Below, piece by piece: positions 39,480-50,500 of a stretch of DNA of 64,000 nt; position 1 is the first letter of the stretch; each line of letters starts with the position of its first letter. The DNA comes from Blasia pusilla (lineage: Eukaryota > Marchantiophyta > Marchantiopsida > Blasiales). Both the position numbers and the translations under genes were made by a program. The DNA is taken from positions 26,970,001-27,034,000 of the forward strand of contig CM114275.1 in the NCBI GenBank assembly GCA_050084515.1. Reading direction: 5' to 3'. Below the pieces are notes generated by a model. That model saw only the letters and a list, made by a program, of their open reading frames with translations. It made no database searches and was not told the origin of the DNA.

Positions 39480-40030
39480 CGGATGCTCGGACCGTCCACG
39501 TCAGATTCAAGGCAGGCTGCGGTTGCTAGGATGGCGGAGATGCCCGCTAGACCCGCGATAGAGCGTGCCATGGCTTCTCCTGGTATTGTGTTGCTGGATA
39601 ATCGAGGAGAGGTCTTCCAGTTGGTGAGTCCTGGAGGTAGAGCTTTTAGTCCGTAGCGCATCTTGTTGAATTCAAGAGCGCAACCCCTGATGTTGGGGAA
39701 AGCGTCATTCAGAGGATTGGGCTTGACGAGAGCCGATGTGGAACGTTGTCCATTCGGATACAAACATCCTTGGGTGGAGCAAGTACCACATAGTATATCA
39801 CCTGACAAGAGGTCGTGGTGCGGATTCGCCCGAGACATCCTATAGATGAGTCCGTGGTGCACGCCAAGGCGATAGTGACTGATGCAAAGTCCTACGACGT
39901 CTTGGTTGGTGGAGCAGTGTTATACCCGATGGGGTTTTCCTTGGATTACTGGGAGGAATCAGCGTCCTACAGACCATGATGGCAGCCAGGTGATGGGCGC
40001 CTTAGCTTATTACCAATTCGATTCACAGGT
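39480..40030 (+). pseudogene. Retroviral-type aspartic protease (defective active site)
   Basis: The frame contains ILLNSRAQPLMLGK at about 39661-39702, in the place of the ILLDSGAQPxMxGK active-site signature of this protease family. The catalytic DSG triplet is changed to NSR, which would abolish cleavage. A stop lies just before it (TAG at 39655-39657). It is followed by VTDAKSYDVLVGGAVLYPMGF (about 39868-39930), typical of the C-terminal part of such proteases. Position between gag and the methyltransferase fits. Confidence 0.7.
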
Positions 40031-40377
40031 GCAGTGATCAAGCAACGGCCAGGAGAGATGGCGACCTTAACAGCATTTAGCAGTGCCATCACGTGGCCCA
40101 GTGATTTGATTGAGGGACATGTCCATGCAAAGGATACTCCCGTTCCTGACATTTCTATGGAGAGGATTGTTATGGTAGCTGCATCATTCCGTGGAGGAGA
40201 GATGCCGTTGTGGGGCTCGACTGAGGAGCTTCGATTGGCAGATGAGCACATGCAGACCGCGTGGAGCGAGGCGTTTGCACCGGAGGGTGACGAGTCTAAG
40301 GAATACGAGGTAGCAGGGAGTGCTACGATGACACCCTTGGATACCACATCCATTGTGTGGTGTACCCGGAGGAGGGT

Positions 40378-41340
40378 ATTCGAGTGTTAGATCTCTTTGG
40401 AGGTTAGCATCGGGTTAGCTCTTTGTTTTGCGGCGAGGCAGAGTGCGAGTACAACAAGACTGTATATGGAGAGTGATGATGTTGCAAGGCGCATCTCACT
40501 CGACATGTGGCGCAGATTACGCCCACGTTTTCCCGACTTATTATGCGTCCATGTCTGGGTACCGAGTTCCCTACCGAGGGATATTTCGTTGTTGGGGGCA
40601 CATGACTTAGAGCGGGTAGGAACCATTGATTTGGTCATGGCCGGTTGGCCATGTCAGGGCCAATCGAGTGTTGGACGAGGCAGCGGGTTGGCTGACACTC
40701 GGTCCAGGTTGTTTTGGGAGATGTTGAGGGTCTTACGGCAGTTGCAGGAGCACCAGTCTCGTTCTCTAGCCTACATTCTGGAGAATGTGCCGATCTTAGG
40801 AGACTCCAGGTCACGAGTGGTGACGAGTGCTCATCAAGTGCATGCCTGGATCAGCCCACCAGTGTTCTTGGATGCGGCGAGTGTAGGTTTTAGAGCCCAT
40901 CGCCCGCGTCTATGGTGGACCAACTTGGTGCCCCATGCGGTGTTACGGAGGGCGTATGCAAGAGTGGTGCGCCCCTCCCATTTGTTAGTGGATTCCATTC
41001 TGGATCCAGGTCGTTGATCATAGGCAGTGAGGCACAATGATCGACCACCATTGACTATGGTCAACAGGGTAGGCAGGCCGCGGGCAGCCATGCCCACGTT
41101 TGTGAGTTTTCCCGCTTCCTATGCATACAAGGATGCCGGTCCTGGCTTGGTTTGGGATGACTAAGTTCAGCGGTTGGTGGAGCCCAACGCCGACGAGAGA
41201 GAGCGAGTGATGGGATTTTCCACAGGAGTGACGGCAGTACCGTCAGTGTCAGAGGCATCACGATGCCATGTCTTGGGTCATGCGATGGACCTGAACTTCT
41301 TGACATGGATCCTCAGCTTAGGAGTGGCTGAGCAGCGTCG
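40378..41340 (+). pseudogene. C5-cytosine DNA methyltransferase domain inside the retrotransposon
   Basis: Would transfer a methyl group from S-adenosylmethionine to cytosine in DNA. Conserved motifs in order: motif I RVLDLFGG (40381-40404), motif IV DLVMAGWPCQGQS with the catalytic Cys codon at 40652-40654, motif VI YILENVP (Glu codon 40781-40783), motif VIII HRPRLWW (RxR at 40901-40909), then after a stop at 41014-41016 the motif IX/X region LVEPNADERERVMGF (about 41172-41216) and HVLGHAMDLN (about 41264-41295). That makes roughly 310 codons, a compact catalytic domain with a short target-recognition region and no regulatory domains. A frameshift right after motif I (near 40404) and at least two stops disrupt it. 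It sits between protease and reverse transcriptase and so would be released from the polyprotein. Which methyltransferase class it descends from needs a tree. Confidence 0.88.
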
Positions 41341-41689
41341 TATGAGATCGTGACAAATCACAGCGGTTGCGTTGGTGAGCCCCATGCGTATTGAGACGGT
41401 GGAGGCAATGGCTGGGGGTGAGATCCGAGGAGATCTACGCACAAGGGGAGATCGGGAGAGACACCCTTGGACTTCTTGGGATGTTTTGCAGGTACGCAAG
41501 GAGATGATAGCCACAACATCGAGCGTGGTTTCGGGCACTGCACGTGGAGGAGATCAGAGTTTGTAGTTGGCTGCAGGAGAGCGGCCGAGTGTTAGTGTTC
41601 GACACGGGTTTGCACCATAGCAACCACCGATACCCGTGCCGGAGAGTCCTATCGTAGTCACGATGGAGACTTGGGAGATATATGGGCCC

Positions 41690-43080
41690 TAAGTTGATAG
41701 GAGGAGAGCGGCGCCGAATACATTAGTTCCTCAGGAGTTGTAGGAGCTGCTTTGCATTTAGCATGGAGGATTTGGGTACGCTGAAGGGACCGGGATCCAC
41801 ATTGAGTTGTTGAGTGATACGCCGATCTTCTAACGACCCTACAGGTATAGTGATATGGAGAGGGCTCTGATTCAGAGTAGGAGCCAGGACTTGGTCGGAG
41901 CAAGACTAGTGGAGATGTCGCATGGGGAGTATGCATCTGCCATTGTCATGCCCGCCAACAAGGATGCGCATGGAAACTGGACGGATAGGCGGATGTGTGG
42001 GGATTACCGACCTATCAATCGGTAGAAGAAGTCCGATAGGTATGCCATGCCCACCCCTGAGGAGATCTTTGATGCGATTGGTCACGCAAAGGTCTTCAGT
42101 TCATTGGATTTGCAAGCCGGATACCATCAACTCCCTATCAGATTGGAGGACAGGCAGAAGACGGCATTTTGGGGCATTGATCCTCACGAGAAGGATTGTT
42201 TGTACCAGTGGCGGTTCTTACCATTTGGGTTAAAGAACGCCCCGGCTGAGTTTCAGAGGGTCATGGATAGGATCTTGGATGGTGTGGATTTTGCTAGGTG
42301 TTATATTGATGACATCGTAGTCTTTAGCGCCACGGTTGAGGAGCATGAGCGACATCTAGAGGAGGTATTTCGACGATTGCAATTACATGGGATGAAGCTA
42401 CATCCAGGCAAGTGCAAGTTCTTCTACGACTAGATTGAGTACTTGGGTCATACGATATACCCAGGGGGCCTTGGTGTTCAGAAGATGAAGGTAGAGGCTA
42501 TCTCACGCATTCCACACCCTACAGATGTGAGCCGTGTTCGCGCATTCATGGGATTGGCGAACTTCTATCGGCGATACGTCAAGGAATTCAGTTTGATTGC
42601 GAAGCCGTTGACCTTGCTGACCAAGGTGGATCACGAGTGGCACTAGGGGGGGATGAGCAGGAGCGAGCATTTCAGTTGCTCAAGGATAGGTTGACGTCCA
42701 CGCCCATCTTGAGGAGACGGATCAGGGGGCGTCCTTTCGAGTTGCACACAGATTGGAGCATGTTGGGGCTTGGAGCGGTGCTCACCCAACATGATGATGA
42801 GGGTAGAGAGTTTGTGGTGGCTTACGCTAGCGGCTTGAACAAGGCTGCAGAGGCAAAGTACAGCTTGTATGAGGGTGAATGCTTGGCTACGGTGTGGGCT
42901 GTCGCCCATTTAAGGTTTTACTTATTCGGCAATCCTTTACCATCATCACTGATCATCAACCATTGAAGTGGTTGATGGAGTCCGATAAGCTTACAGGGAA
43001 GCTTGCGAGATGGGCTCTGTTGTTGCAGGAGTATGATTTTCAGGTGGTACATAGACTTGAGACGCTCAACCAGGATGCAG
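41690..43080 (+). pseudogene. Reverse transcriptase and RNase H (defective)
   Basis: Copies element RNA into DNA. Reverse transcriptase landmarks: MERALIQSRSQDL (41855), MPANKDAHGNW (about 41949), SSLDLQAGYHQLPI (about 42097), FLPFGLKNAPAEFQRVMD (about 42216) and the catalytic FARCYIDDIVVF (42291-42327, YxDD intact). The linker YLGHTI (about 42441) and ISRIPHPTDVSRVRAFMGLANFYRRY follow. RNase H landmarks: FELHTDWSMLGLGAVLTQHD (about 42738), YEGECLATVWAV and ITDHQPLKWLME (about 42945). Stops at 42027, 42431 and 42644, and a frameshift near 42930, break the frame. The catalytic residues of both domains are still present. Confidence 0.9.
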
Positions 43081-43379
43081 ATGGGTTGAGTCGTAACCCA
43101 TGCCCGAGTCAACGAGATGCGACTGGAGCTCGATGGCATGGAGAGAATGATGAGGAGTCGATGCCAGGATGGCACGCGCCAACCTATTTAGGCATGTTGG
43201 CTATGGAGAGCCAGAGTGTGCAGACTTCGATGGCGAGGTCTAGTGGAGAGTCCTTGGATCCCGAGGCCAATGAGGACACGACAAGTGGTCGAGATATTCA
43301 TGATGATGGAGTAGTCTTGGAGTACCTTTGTACTGGCAGCGTTGCGAGCACCGTGGATGCTAGAGAGCGGGATCGGATC

Positions 43380-44460
43380 CTACAACGGGCCAGACGGTTC
43401 CGTTGGGAGGGGACACATGTTTTGAGGGTTTGGGAGGATGGCAAAGTACGCGTAGTGCCGCATCCTTTGCAGAGAGCACGACTAGTGCAGCATGCCCATG
43501 AGGAGTTGGGTCACTTTGGGGTGAAGCGGACGTACAGCTTGCTCCAAATTCAGTATTGGAGGCGAGGCATGCAGACTGACGTTCAGCAATTTTTGCCAGG
43601 TGCATGGTGTGTGATCGGGTCCGAGCATCGTTCAATGCTCCAACTCCACAGTTGCATCCATTACCGATCATGGGCTTAGGGTATAGATGGACTTTGGATT
43701 TTGCAGGATCTTTGGCTTTGACGGAGCGTCACAGTCATTATGTGTTGGTGATGATCGAGCACTTCTCGAAGTGGATCGAGTTGGTTGCATTGCCTGACAA
43801 AGCTAGTAAGGGAGTAGATTATGCCTTCCTTGACAGAGTGTTGAGTCATTATGGCACACCGGCTGAGGTGTTGACAGACCAGGGTACCGAGTTTCGTGGT
43901 GAGTTCCAAGCCTTGTGTGATCAAGCGCTGATCGACCACCGCACGACTTCGAAAGATCATCCCGAGGCGGATGGACTAGCGGAGAGAGTTGTGTAGACGG
44001 TGAAGAGGGGTTTACGCAAGTATGGCTTGCAAAGAGGTCACCTAAGAGATTGGGACCTCTAGTTGCCCTGGTTAGCGATGGGATATGATTCAGCAGGCAG
44101 ACATCCTTAGCATCTTTTTCACCGTACTTGCTACTTTATGGCCGAGAGCCAGATTTACCTACGGCCATTCGTCGAGATGCTGGTGAGGTGTTGGACCTTG
44201 ATAACCCAGATGTATGGATGCGAGTATGTTCTCAGAGAGCTGAGTTGTTTCGGAGAGTGATGCCCATGGCGTTCGAGAACTTGGCGAATGCGCAGCATCG
44301 GGATACGTTGAGGTATGCGACTATTCGGGTGGTGGTTATCGACCAACTATCCGGAGGTTTCATCAGGAGATTTTGTCTACTTGTAGCAGAAGGCACCGAT
44401 GACGTTGAATGTGAGTGCAGGGCGCACTATCTTGAGAGTACGTGACGTTTTGCCATTCGG
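43380..44460 (+). pseudogene. Integrase (defective)
   Basis: Would insert the cDNA into the genome. An N-terminal zinc-binding region (HAHEELGHFGVKRTYSLL, about 43490-43545, with the matching CMVCDR cysteines at about 43600) is followed by the catalytic core: TLDFAGSL (first Asp, about 43690), VLTDQGTEF (second Asp, about 43870) and HPEADGLAERVV (catalytic Glu, about 43960-43995). All three DDE residues are visible. A stop (TAG, 43996-43998) directly follows the Glu segment, another lies at 44060, and a frameshift lies near 43590. The tail continues with LLYGREPDLPTAIRRDA (about 44129), VRDVLPFGVLLLEGRDG and a conserved NCAPCHLP segment that leads into the PHD finger. Confidence 0.85.
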
Positions 44461-44509
44461 TGTTCTCTTGCTAGAGGGACGCGATGGTATGGTATGGAAG
44501 GACCATGTG

Positions 44510-44731
44510 CGTAATTGTGCACCATGTCACCTTCCTAACATTGATGGTACACTGGATACGAGCTTAGTAGTAGTTTCTGCAAGCTTGCGTTGTATGTTGT
44601 GTGGTTCTGCCCGTGGTGCGACCACGATGCTAGTCTGTGATGGTTGTTCGAGAGGTTGGCATATGGCATGTCTGACGCCACCTCTCACTAAGGTTCCTCG
44701 GGGACGATGGATGTGTCCCAGATGTACATAG
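44510..44731 (+). pseudogene. PHD finger at the C-terminus of the integrase polyprotein
   Basis: After NCAPCHLPNIDG the frame 44399-44731 reads CMLC, then CDGC, then WHMAC, and ends with WMCPRC. This is a complete C4HC3 zinc pattern with the expected Trp two residues before the last Cys pair. PHD fingers bind histone H3 tails or modified lysines, so it could direct integration or tether the element to a chromatin state, the role a chromodomain plays in chromoviruses. All eight zinc ligands are intact. The stop at 44729-44731 is the natural polyprotein end. Confidence 0.88.
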
Positions 44732-44920
44732 AGGAGATACTAGGTAGGTTTCGATCCCGACTTTTTCTGTGACATGGATGAGAGGAAGGCGACTAAGGAT
44801 GGGGCCACATGAGCTCTCAACCTTCTTGCTCTTAGCGTCCAAGAGATGTATGTCATGGTAGGTAGGGATAGATGGCTATCAGGAGTTAGAGGGACCTAAC
44901 CACCAGCTAGGGGGACGATT

Positions 44921-45046
44921 GGAGATATTTGGTACTTCTTGTCTTGTTGTTTGGATGCCATGAGTTAACATGGGATCGTGCGTGTTTGTGTGTGTGTTCG
45001 GTGACAGCGATGTATGTTGTGCAGCGATGTGTATGCGTACGACAGT
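44921..45046 (+). repeat. Segment X, first copy, just before the 3' LTR
   Basis: A 126-bp stretch starting 'ggagatatttggtacttctt' and containing a (GT)n-rich 'gcgtgtttgtgtgtgtgttcgg'. It is repeated after the 3' LTR at 45565-45690 with about a dozen differences. In the normal layout it would be the 3' end of the internal region, where the polypurine tract should be, but none is obvious. Confidence 0.85.
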
Positions 45047-45564
45047 TGTCACGTCCTTTAGGATAGATCGATGAGATCTACAAGAGCGTCTTCAAGAGTA
45101 GTGGAGGACCGGCCTAGGATGTCGAGGATGACCTGCTGAGGCCCCGGGAAACCTGAGAGAGCAAGTTTCCCCTTCGTTTTGGCTCATTTGGAGCCATATT
45201 GAGGGACTTAAAATTTTAGGCAAGTACCATTTTGAGTATATGATCGACTTTCTATTTTTGGTAATTGGCCCTTGACCTCTTACATCATGTCAAGAGCCAA
45301 GGAGGTGACTTGGGAGAATAGGTTACCATGGAGAGAGCTTGGGAGAGGGGAGGGGTATATCTCCCAAAGAGAGAGAGCTTGAGAGCTCATTCTCTCTTTG
45401 TTGAACCTCTTGGCATGAGGCGGCGGAACTATGGTCCCTTGCCTTGTGAGTGTAACCCAAGCCTCTCATTAGGAGAGTGGGTTTGGTTTGACATGAGAGA
45501 GAGTGCACACCTTTGAGAGCTATGGTGTGAGATTGTGTAGAGAGAGAGATTGGATCTTACTTTA
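45047..45564 (+). repeat. 3' LTR of the DNMT gypsy element
   Basis: Starts TGTCACGTCC and aligns with the 5' LTR to 'ggatcttacttta', where the expected final CA is replaced by sequence of the repeated segment X. Length is about 518 bp. It differs from the 5' LTR at many single positions and by several indels, so the insertion is not recent, but much of the text is still identical. Confidence 0.88.
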
Positions 45565-45690
45565 TTGGAGATATTTGGTACTTCTTGTCTCGTTGTTTGG
45601 ATGTCATGAGTTAACATGGGATTGTGCGTGTTTGTGTGTGTGTTCGGTGACATCGATGTATGCTGTGTAGCAATGTGTATGCGCACGACA
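45565..45690 (+). repeat. Segment X, second copy, after the 3' LTR
   Basis: Repeats 44921-45046 ('ggagatatttggtacttctt', 'gagttaacatggga', 'gcgtgtttgtgtgtgtgttcgg', 'cacgaca'). Its presence outside the element is not explained by simple integration. Confidence 0.85.
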
Positions 45691-47277
45691 ATTTCGATAA
45701 TCTATTTAATTAAAAGAGGATGGGTTTTGAAGATCCCTTCCTCCGATATTGACACACATCATTTTTCGTTCTTATGGTGCCGACATGTGTAATCTAAGCA
45801 CTTGAAATCTTAACAGGTAACTTAATAGCTTGAGATGTCTTTCACCCATTAAACTTTGGCAACTTAAGAAAGTATAGATGAGTGTCGCTAAACTAGAAAG
45901 ATTTGCTCTCCATTAAGAGGGAAGACAAATTTGGAAGTTATTGTATAAGAATGTTTCTTCTTTTACATCCTCCTCCTATAGCAGATTGTACAAGAATGTT
46001 TTTCTTTCCACATCCTTCCATTGTGGCGGATTTTCAAAAAGTCTCTTTAATCTCTTTATCTCTTGAAGAGCCTTTGCTCAGTTTGATTTTTTGTCTCCTT
46101 CTTCTAAGAGACTCCTAACATGGTGCAAAGTTCACTCTCAAACATTGAACTCTTGGAAATGAACACCTTTACCAATGCTTCCAACTATAATGCTACCGAA
46201 TCATACCCAAATAGTCCTACATTTGAAAATAGCTCCTCCCTAGCACACGCAATATAGTAGTATTATACAATTGTTTACTTCGAATATTTCTATGTGTGGA
46301 TTTGTGTTTCTATTGTCATTGTAGTTTGCGTAGTTTAGGAGTGGGGAAGCCATTCCACATGAGCGCCATGTCCGGTAGATTTGTAAGGCGTGTCTCATAA
46401 CAAATAACCCAACAAACTCCCCGACAAAGCTTCGGTCAGGGCCTCGTGAGGGCGTGATGGCGCCATGACCCATCTCGCTGCACTGATCATGCCCATGTTA
46501 ATCTCCGCCGCGGATTTCTGTTCGGCCCGTGATACCATCCGTTAACCTGGCAGATTTCTGTCATGTGGCATCCCAACCGAGTCACCCAGCTTGTAATTAA
46601 TGCATGGGGCTCTAGCTCTAACAGCTAGCTGTCCTTCGCATCTCGTGCCCAATGTCCAGGGAGAACCAGGGTTACGTGTTCAGCTGGCCGGTAGAAATTG
46701 AGAATTTCCGATTCAGTTCGTCACTTACCAGCCAAAAACCGAGGGTTCAGGGAGGGTTTCCTTTGTATTCGTATATGTTTAGCCGGCTAGAATGACGAAA
46801 ACTTCAAAAAATTCCACTCGGTTTTGTAGACACCGGAAATGTACAGGTTGTCACGAAAAAACTCCCGGGACCCTACTCGTGCCATCGTGTTGCCATTAGC
46901 CTAGAGCATCGGCCTATTAGTGGGGAAAAGAAATCGTGGAAGCACGTTTCGAGAACTCGGGGCTATTAATCATGACCAACATACCTTCGCATTTTCTACT
47001 ACAAGGCAAGTTGCATCCAATGGGATACGAAACGTGACTCGTGTAAAATTTGGGCTAATACCGCATGCAAATTCAAAATTTATTTTTTCTAATATGAGAA
47101 ATATTTGTTCATTAAAAGAGTCCTTTCAAAAAAAAATCACTAATAATAATATTATTGAGGTGCTCGCACGATAAAAAAAATATTTGAAGAATTTTTTTTA
47201 ATGTATAATTTATGAAAGAAAATCAATGATGATCGAAAGACGGAAATAATTTTTCAGCCTTTTATAAATTGATGCGT
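45691..47277. other. Gene-free stretch between the gypsy element and the CFAP65-like gene
   Basis: Nothing coding was recognised. The left part is T/C-rich, and 47100-47260 is AT-rich. The end nearest 47277 borders the tandemly duplicated 3' region of the next gene. Confidence 0.4.
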
Positions 47278-47522
47278 CTCACGGGTTGTCACTGAAAGTC
47301 CATGGCGAATGAGAACAGAAAGCATCACCCCAAAGCTCAGACATTTGCACGTTACACATTTTTATTACCCCAGAGTCCATGGCGAATGAGAACAGAAAGC
47401 ATCACGCTCAAACGGTTTCACAAACAGCGCACTCACGGGTTGTCACTGAAAGTCCATGGCGACTGAGAACAGAAAGCATCACCCCAAAGCTCAGACATTT
47501 GCACGTTACACATTTTTATTAG
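47278..47522 (-). repeat. Tandem duplication covering the 3' end of the CFAP65-like transcript
   Basis: A block of about 90 bp (47278-47368) recurs at 47432-47522, a 154-bp offset. Both start 'ctcacgggttgtcactg' and end 'acgttacacatttttatta'. A shorter third piece lies between them (47375-47406, 'agtccatggcgaatgagaac'). On the transcript strand each full copy contains AATAAAAA, a polyadenylation-type signal, located 55-300 bases after the CFAP65 stop. The transcript could therefore end at either copy. Confidence 0.85.
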
Positions 47523-47575
47523 AATACCGACCCCAAATCTGTACACGGCAGGTTACACCTGTGACTTCCCTGGAT

Positions 47576-50500
47576 TCAAGTTTCATACTCGAAGAGCTCT
47601 TTAACCAGAAGAAAGAGAGCATCTTCCAAGAGGTTGTAAGCAATTTCTGGTGCCCTTACGGAGGGCACCCGCGGCTTTCCTTTTCCATGTTTTCCCGACT
47701 TGTCCTCTCCCGTCAGAGAAGTCAAGGTCGTCAAAGCTTGCAGCATCCACGAGTCCGGATCATTGTCACCGATGCCTCGCTGCAGGATCATGGTCGTCGG
47801 GTCTTCGAGTGATGGTCGCGGAGCTTCTAGCTCCTTGTCGTCTGCTTCAATCTGTCTGAACTCCTGTGGCTCCATGACATCAGTTGGCAACTGGCCGTCT
47901 AGGAGACCATCAAAAGCGTCGTCTACTTGGCGACTCGGAGGCGGTGACCGCTTCTTGAACTTCTCGAAGCACATAATTCCTCCCGTCTCCAAGTTTTCGA
48001 ACGAGCCAATCTTCATCTCGTCGTGCAGGCATTCCTGTAAGAATTCCATTACAATTCCGAAGGCTAGCTCCGCCTGCACATCCCACTCCGTTCTTTCTGG
48101 CATTGGGAAGGACAATCTTTCGTGGGTTGTCAGGCGATCTTCCACTGTGTCGTCGTAAACCTTCATGCAGATATGCGATTCGACTGTTAAGTAGAGATTG
48201 GAATACACCGGTGGTGGAGGGTTGAAAGTTAGATTTTCCTTCTCGAGCTGCTTTTTGCGCTCAAAATCCCGGTTTCGTTCCAGGCGTTCTAGCTTCTGGA
48301 GGGCTTCCGAGGTCATATGAAGCTTCGCCGTGCGCGTGAATCTTTCTATGACGCAGTCGTGCTTGAAGTATCTCGTTTCGAAGCCCATAGTCAGTCGAGT
48401 TGGCCAGGTATCGTAGAGAACTTCCACCGGTTCCATTGGAGGCGTATCTGGAGCTAACGAAATGAGTTCGCCATACTCCAGTGGGATTCTCTTCGTGTTA
48501 AGGATAAGGCTTGTCTCGAAAATTTGTGGTTGGATACCAGCCGTGAATTGGACCTGGAACACCACCCAATCTCAGCAAATATGGTCACCACGTGCAGCTT
48601 CTCTATAGTTGCTCGCTGCGAAACATGACAAACACTGCTAACATCTGGATTCATACTCTGAAAGTTATCTGACGTAGGACTTCAGGAGGTGGACTGTACA
48701 CCTCACCCCGACTTGTGAATTCGCAGAAACAGTGGTGAGAATGTAAGAGATGGCGAATTTCCCCTGCATGTGTGTCACTAGGGACTGCTTTGGGAAATGT
48801 GGAGCACCGAGGCCTACCTTGCACAGAATTTCTTTGCCTGGATCGAGTATGCCCTCTTTTGGGAACACCTGGAAAGTGCCGCTCACATTCTGCTCAGCCG
48901 CTGCGCTGTTGAACCATTTAAACTCAACTCTACAATCGCATACCAAGCTCTGAATGGCTACGAGACGATGCTTTTCGGAGAGTTCCACAACTTCTTGGAA
49001 GTCTATAAGCTCAGTGGACAGAATGACAGGCACGTCTGGCCAGTTGTACGTCCGTCCGAGATCTGGCGGGGAATTGGGAGCTTTTCGCATTTCTTCCAAC
49101 TCCCTTAGGTTCTGCGAGTGAACGCCCTGCCCATATAGACGGAGTTCTCGACCTTCACCATTGTCGATCTGAACTGGCACTGTCACTTCATACTGTTTGG
49201 GCTCCAAGGGCTGGAATACCCAGTTGAGTAGAATCGACTGAAGAGCAGGAATGGTGCCAGACGGGTTTTGGCACCAGAGCACTCGGAAATCGTAATTTTC
49301 CCTCATCATGTGCTCCAGAGCTGTAGTGTCGACGTTGTAGTCAATGTCAACCGGGCCTCTGTTGCACAGCTCCACGCTCTGGTAAGCTGGGTTCAGATCT
49401 CCCACAGGAGTCGGATCCAGATGCTTTGTTTCAACGTCCATGACTAAGATTCGCGGAGGCTCGGGAAGTGACCGCCCCCTCAACTCCAGATGTATTGTTC
49501 GCCCGTTTTGCACTTCGATGATTGCCGGGAACACATGCTCCCCCTCCATTAAGTGCACATATCTGAATCTGAGATACTGCTCGTCTCCCGGTGGAATGTA
49601 ACCTCTGCGTGGTTCGGCATGGAAGAGATTGAATCTTCTCATGATCATCCACCTCCTCTCCTCCTCTGTCGGCTGCATTGGCGTGACCCAGTTTTCGATA
49701 TCCACTTCCAAATCATTCCACATTCGGACATTCCATGCGACCGGCAGCTCATTCCCACTCCGGAGAACCAAATCTACGATCGTTTGGTTTGTGGAAACCA
49801 TCTGAGCTCCAAAATCAAACACGAAGGCTCTCGAGTGATCCACAGGACGTCCGACACAGAAAGAGTCCTCGTATATTGCCTCTCCCGATGGCTTGACAGG
49901 GAGCCTCCCTCCTGCTAGGCACTTGTTCAATTTGCGAACTTGAAGCTCCCTCCAAAGTTGAGGGCAACTTAACCCTTCGCTGCGGACTGCTGCAACCTGC
50001 AGATATGGGTATCGGGCGTAGGCAAGAAGCAAACTCGTAGCAGTTTTCCCGCTGGGAGAGTCGATCGTGTAGTCCGCAGACATGTATTTCAACGGATCTG
50101 TACCTGGCAGAAGGTTGACATACTGGGGCATCTCTTGAAGTGGCAGGTACGTTTCGCAGATGATGTCGAACTCGAACTTCATCTCTTCGTAGGCGTGGAA
50201 TGTGACCATGATACCGATCTGTGCATGTCCATGAAGTTGACCCACTGCTCGATCGAACGTGATCTCGCAATTTCTGTGGTCATTCCTCGGGCGTACTCTC
50301 AATGCGAATCGCAGACTGCCAGCGCTGACATTCTTCAAAGTGATGCGGGCCAGGTGAGGATGACCCACCAAAACGAATTCGTAGTCCAGTATGTCTGGTT
50401 GAATCTGGATTGATTCATCTATTCCCTCCCCGTTCGCAACCAGCTGAATCCTGTTGACTTCTCTGGTCGGCACGTTCTCGATGGCCATGCCATTATCTTG

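Larger units (their letters stand above)
36735..45564 (+). mobile_element. Ty3/gypsy LTR retrotransposon carrying a DNA methyltransferase and a PHD finger
   Basis: An 8.8-kb element with both LTRs (36735-37281 and 45047-45564). Internal order, plus strand: inverted gag duplication, gag with zinc knuckles, aspartic protease, C5-cytosine methyltransferase, reverse transcriptase, RNase H, integrase, PHD finger. The order protease-RT-RNase H-integrase and the FARCYIDDIVVF box place it in Ty3/gypsy. No chromodomain is seen where chromoviruses carry one: the PHD finger takes that position. The coding region has at least ten stops and several frameshifts, so this copy is defective, but every domain is readable. 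Target duplications could not be matched: TACTT precedes the 5' LTR, and the 3' LTR runs into a copied segment. Confidence 0.9.

Noticed and set aside
40397-41017. A stand-alone host methyltransferase gene
   Set aside because: It lacks its own start and regulatory domains, lies between protease and reverse transcriptase of the same strand, and recurs at the same place in a second copy of the element.
47700-48158. A 152-codon plus-strand open frame
   Set aside because: Shadow of the last CFAP65 exon on the other strand; Ser-rich and without any motif.
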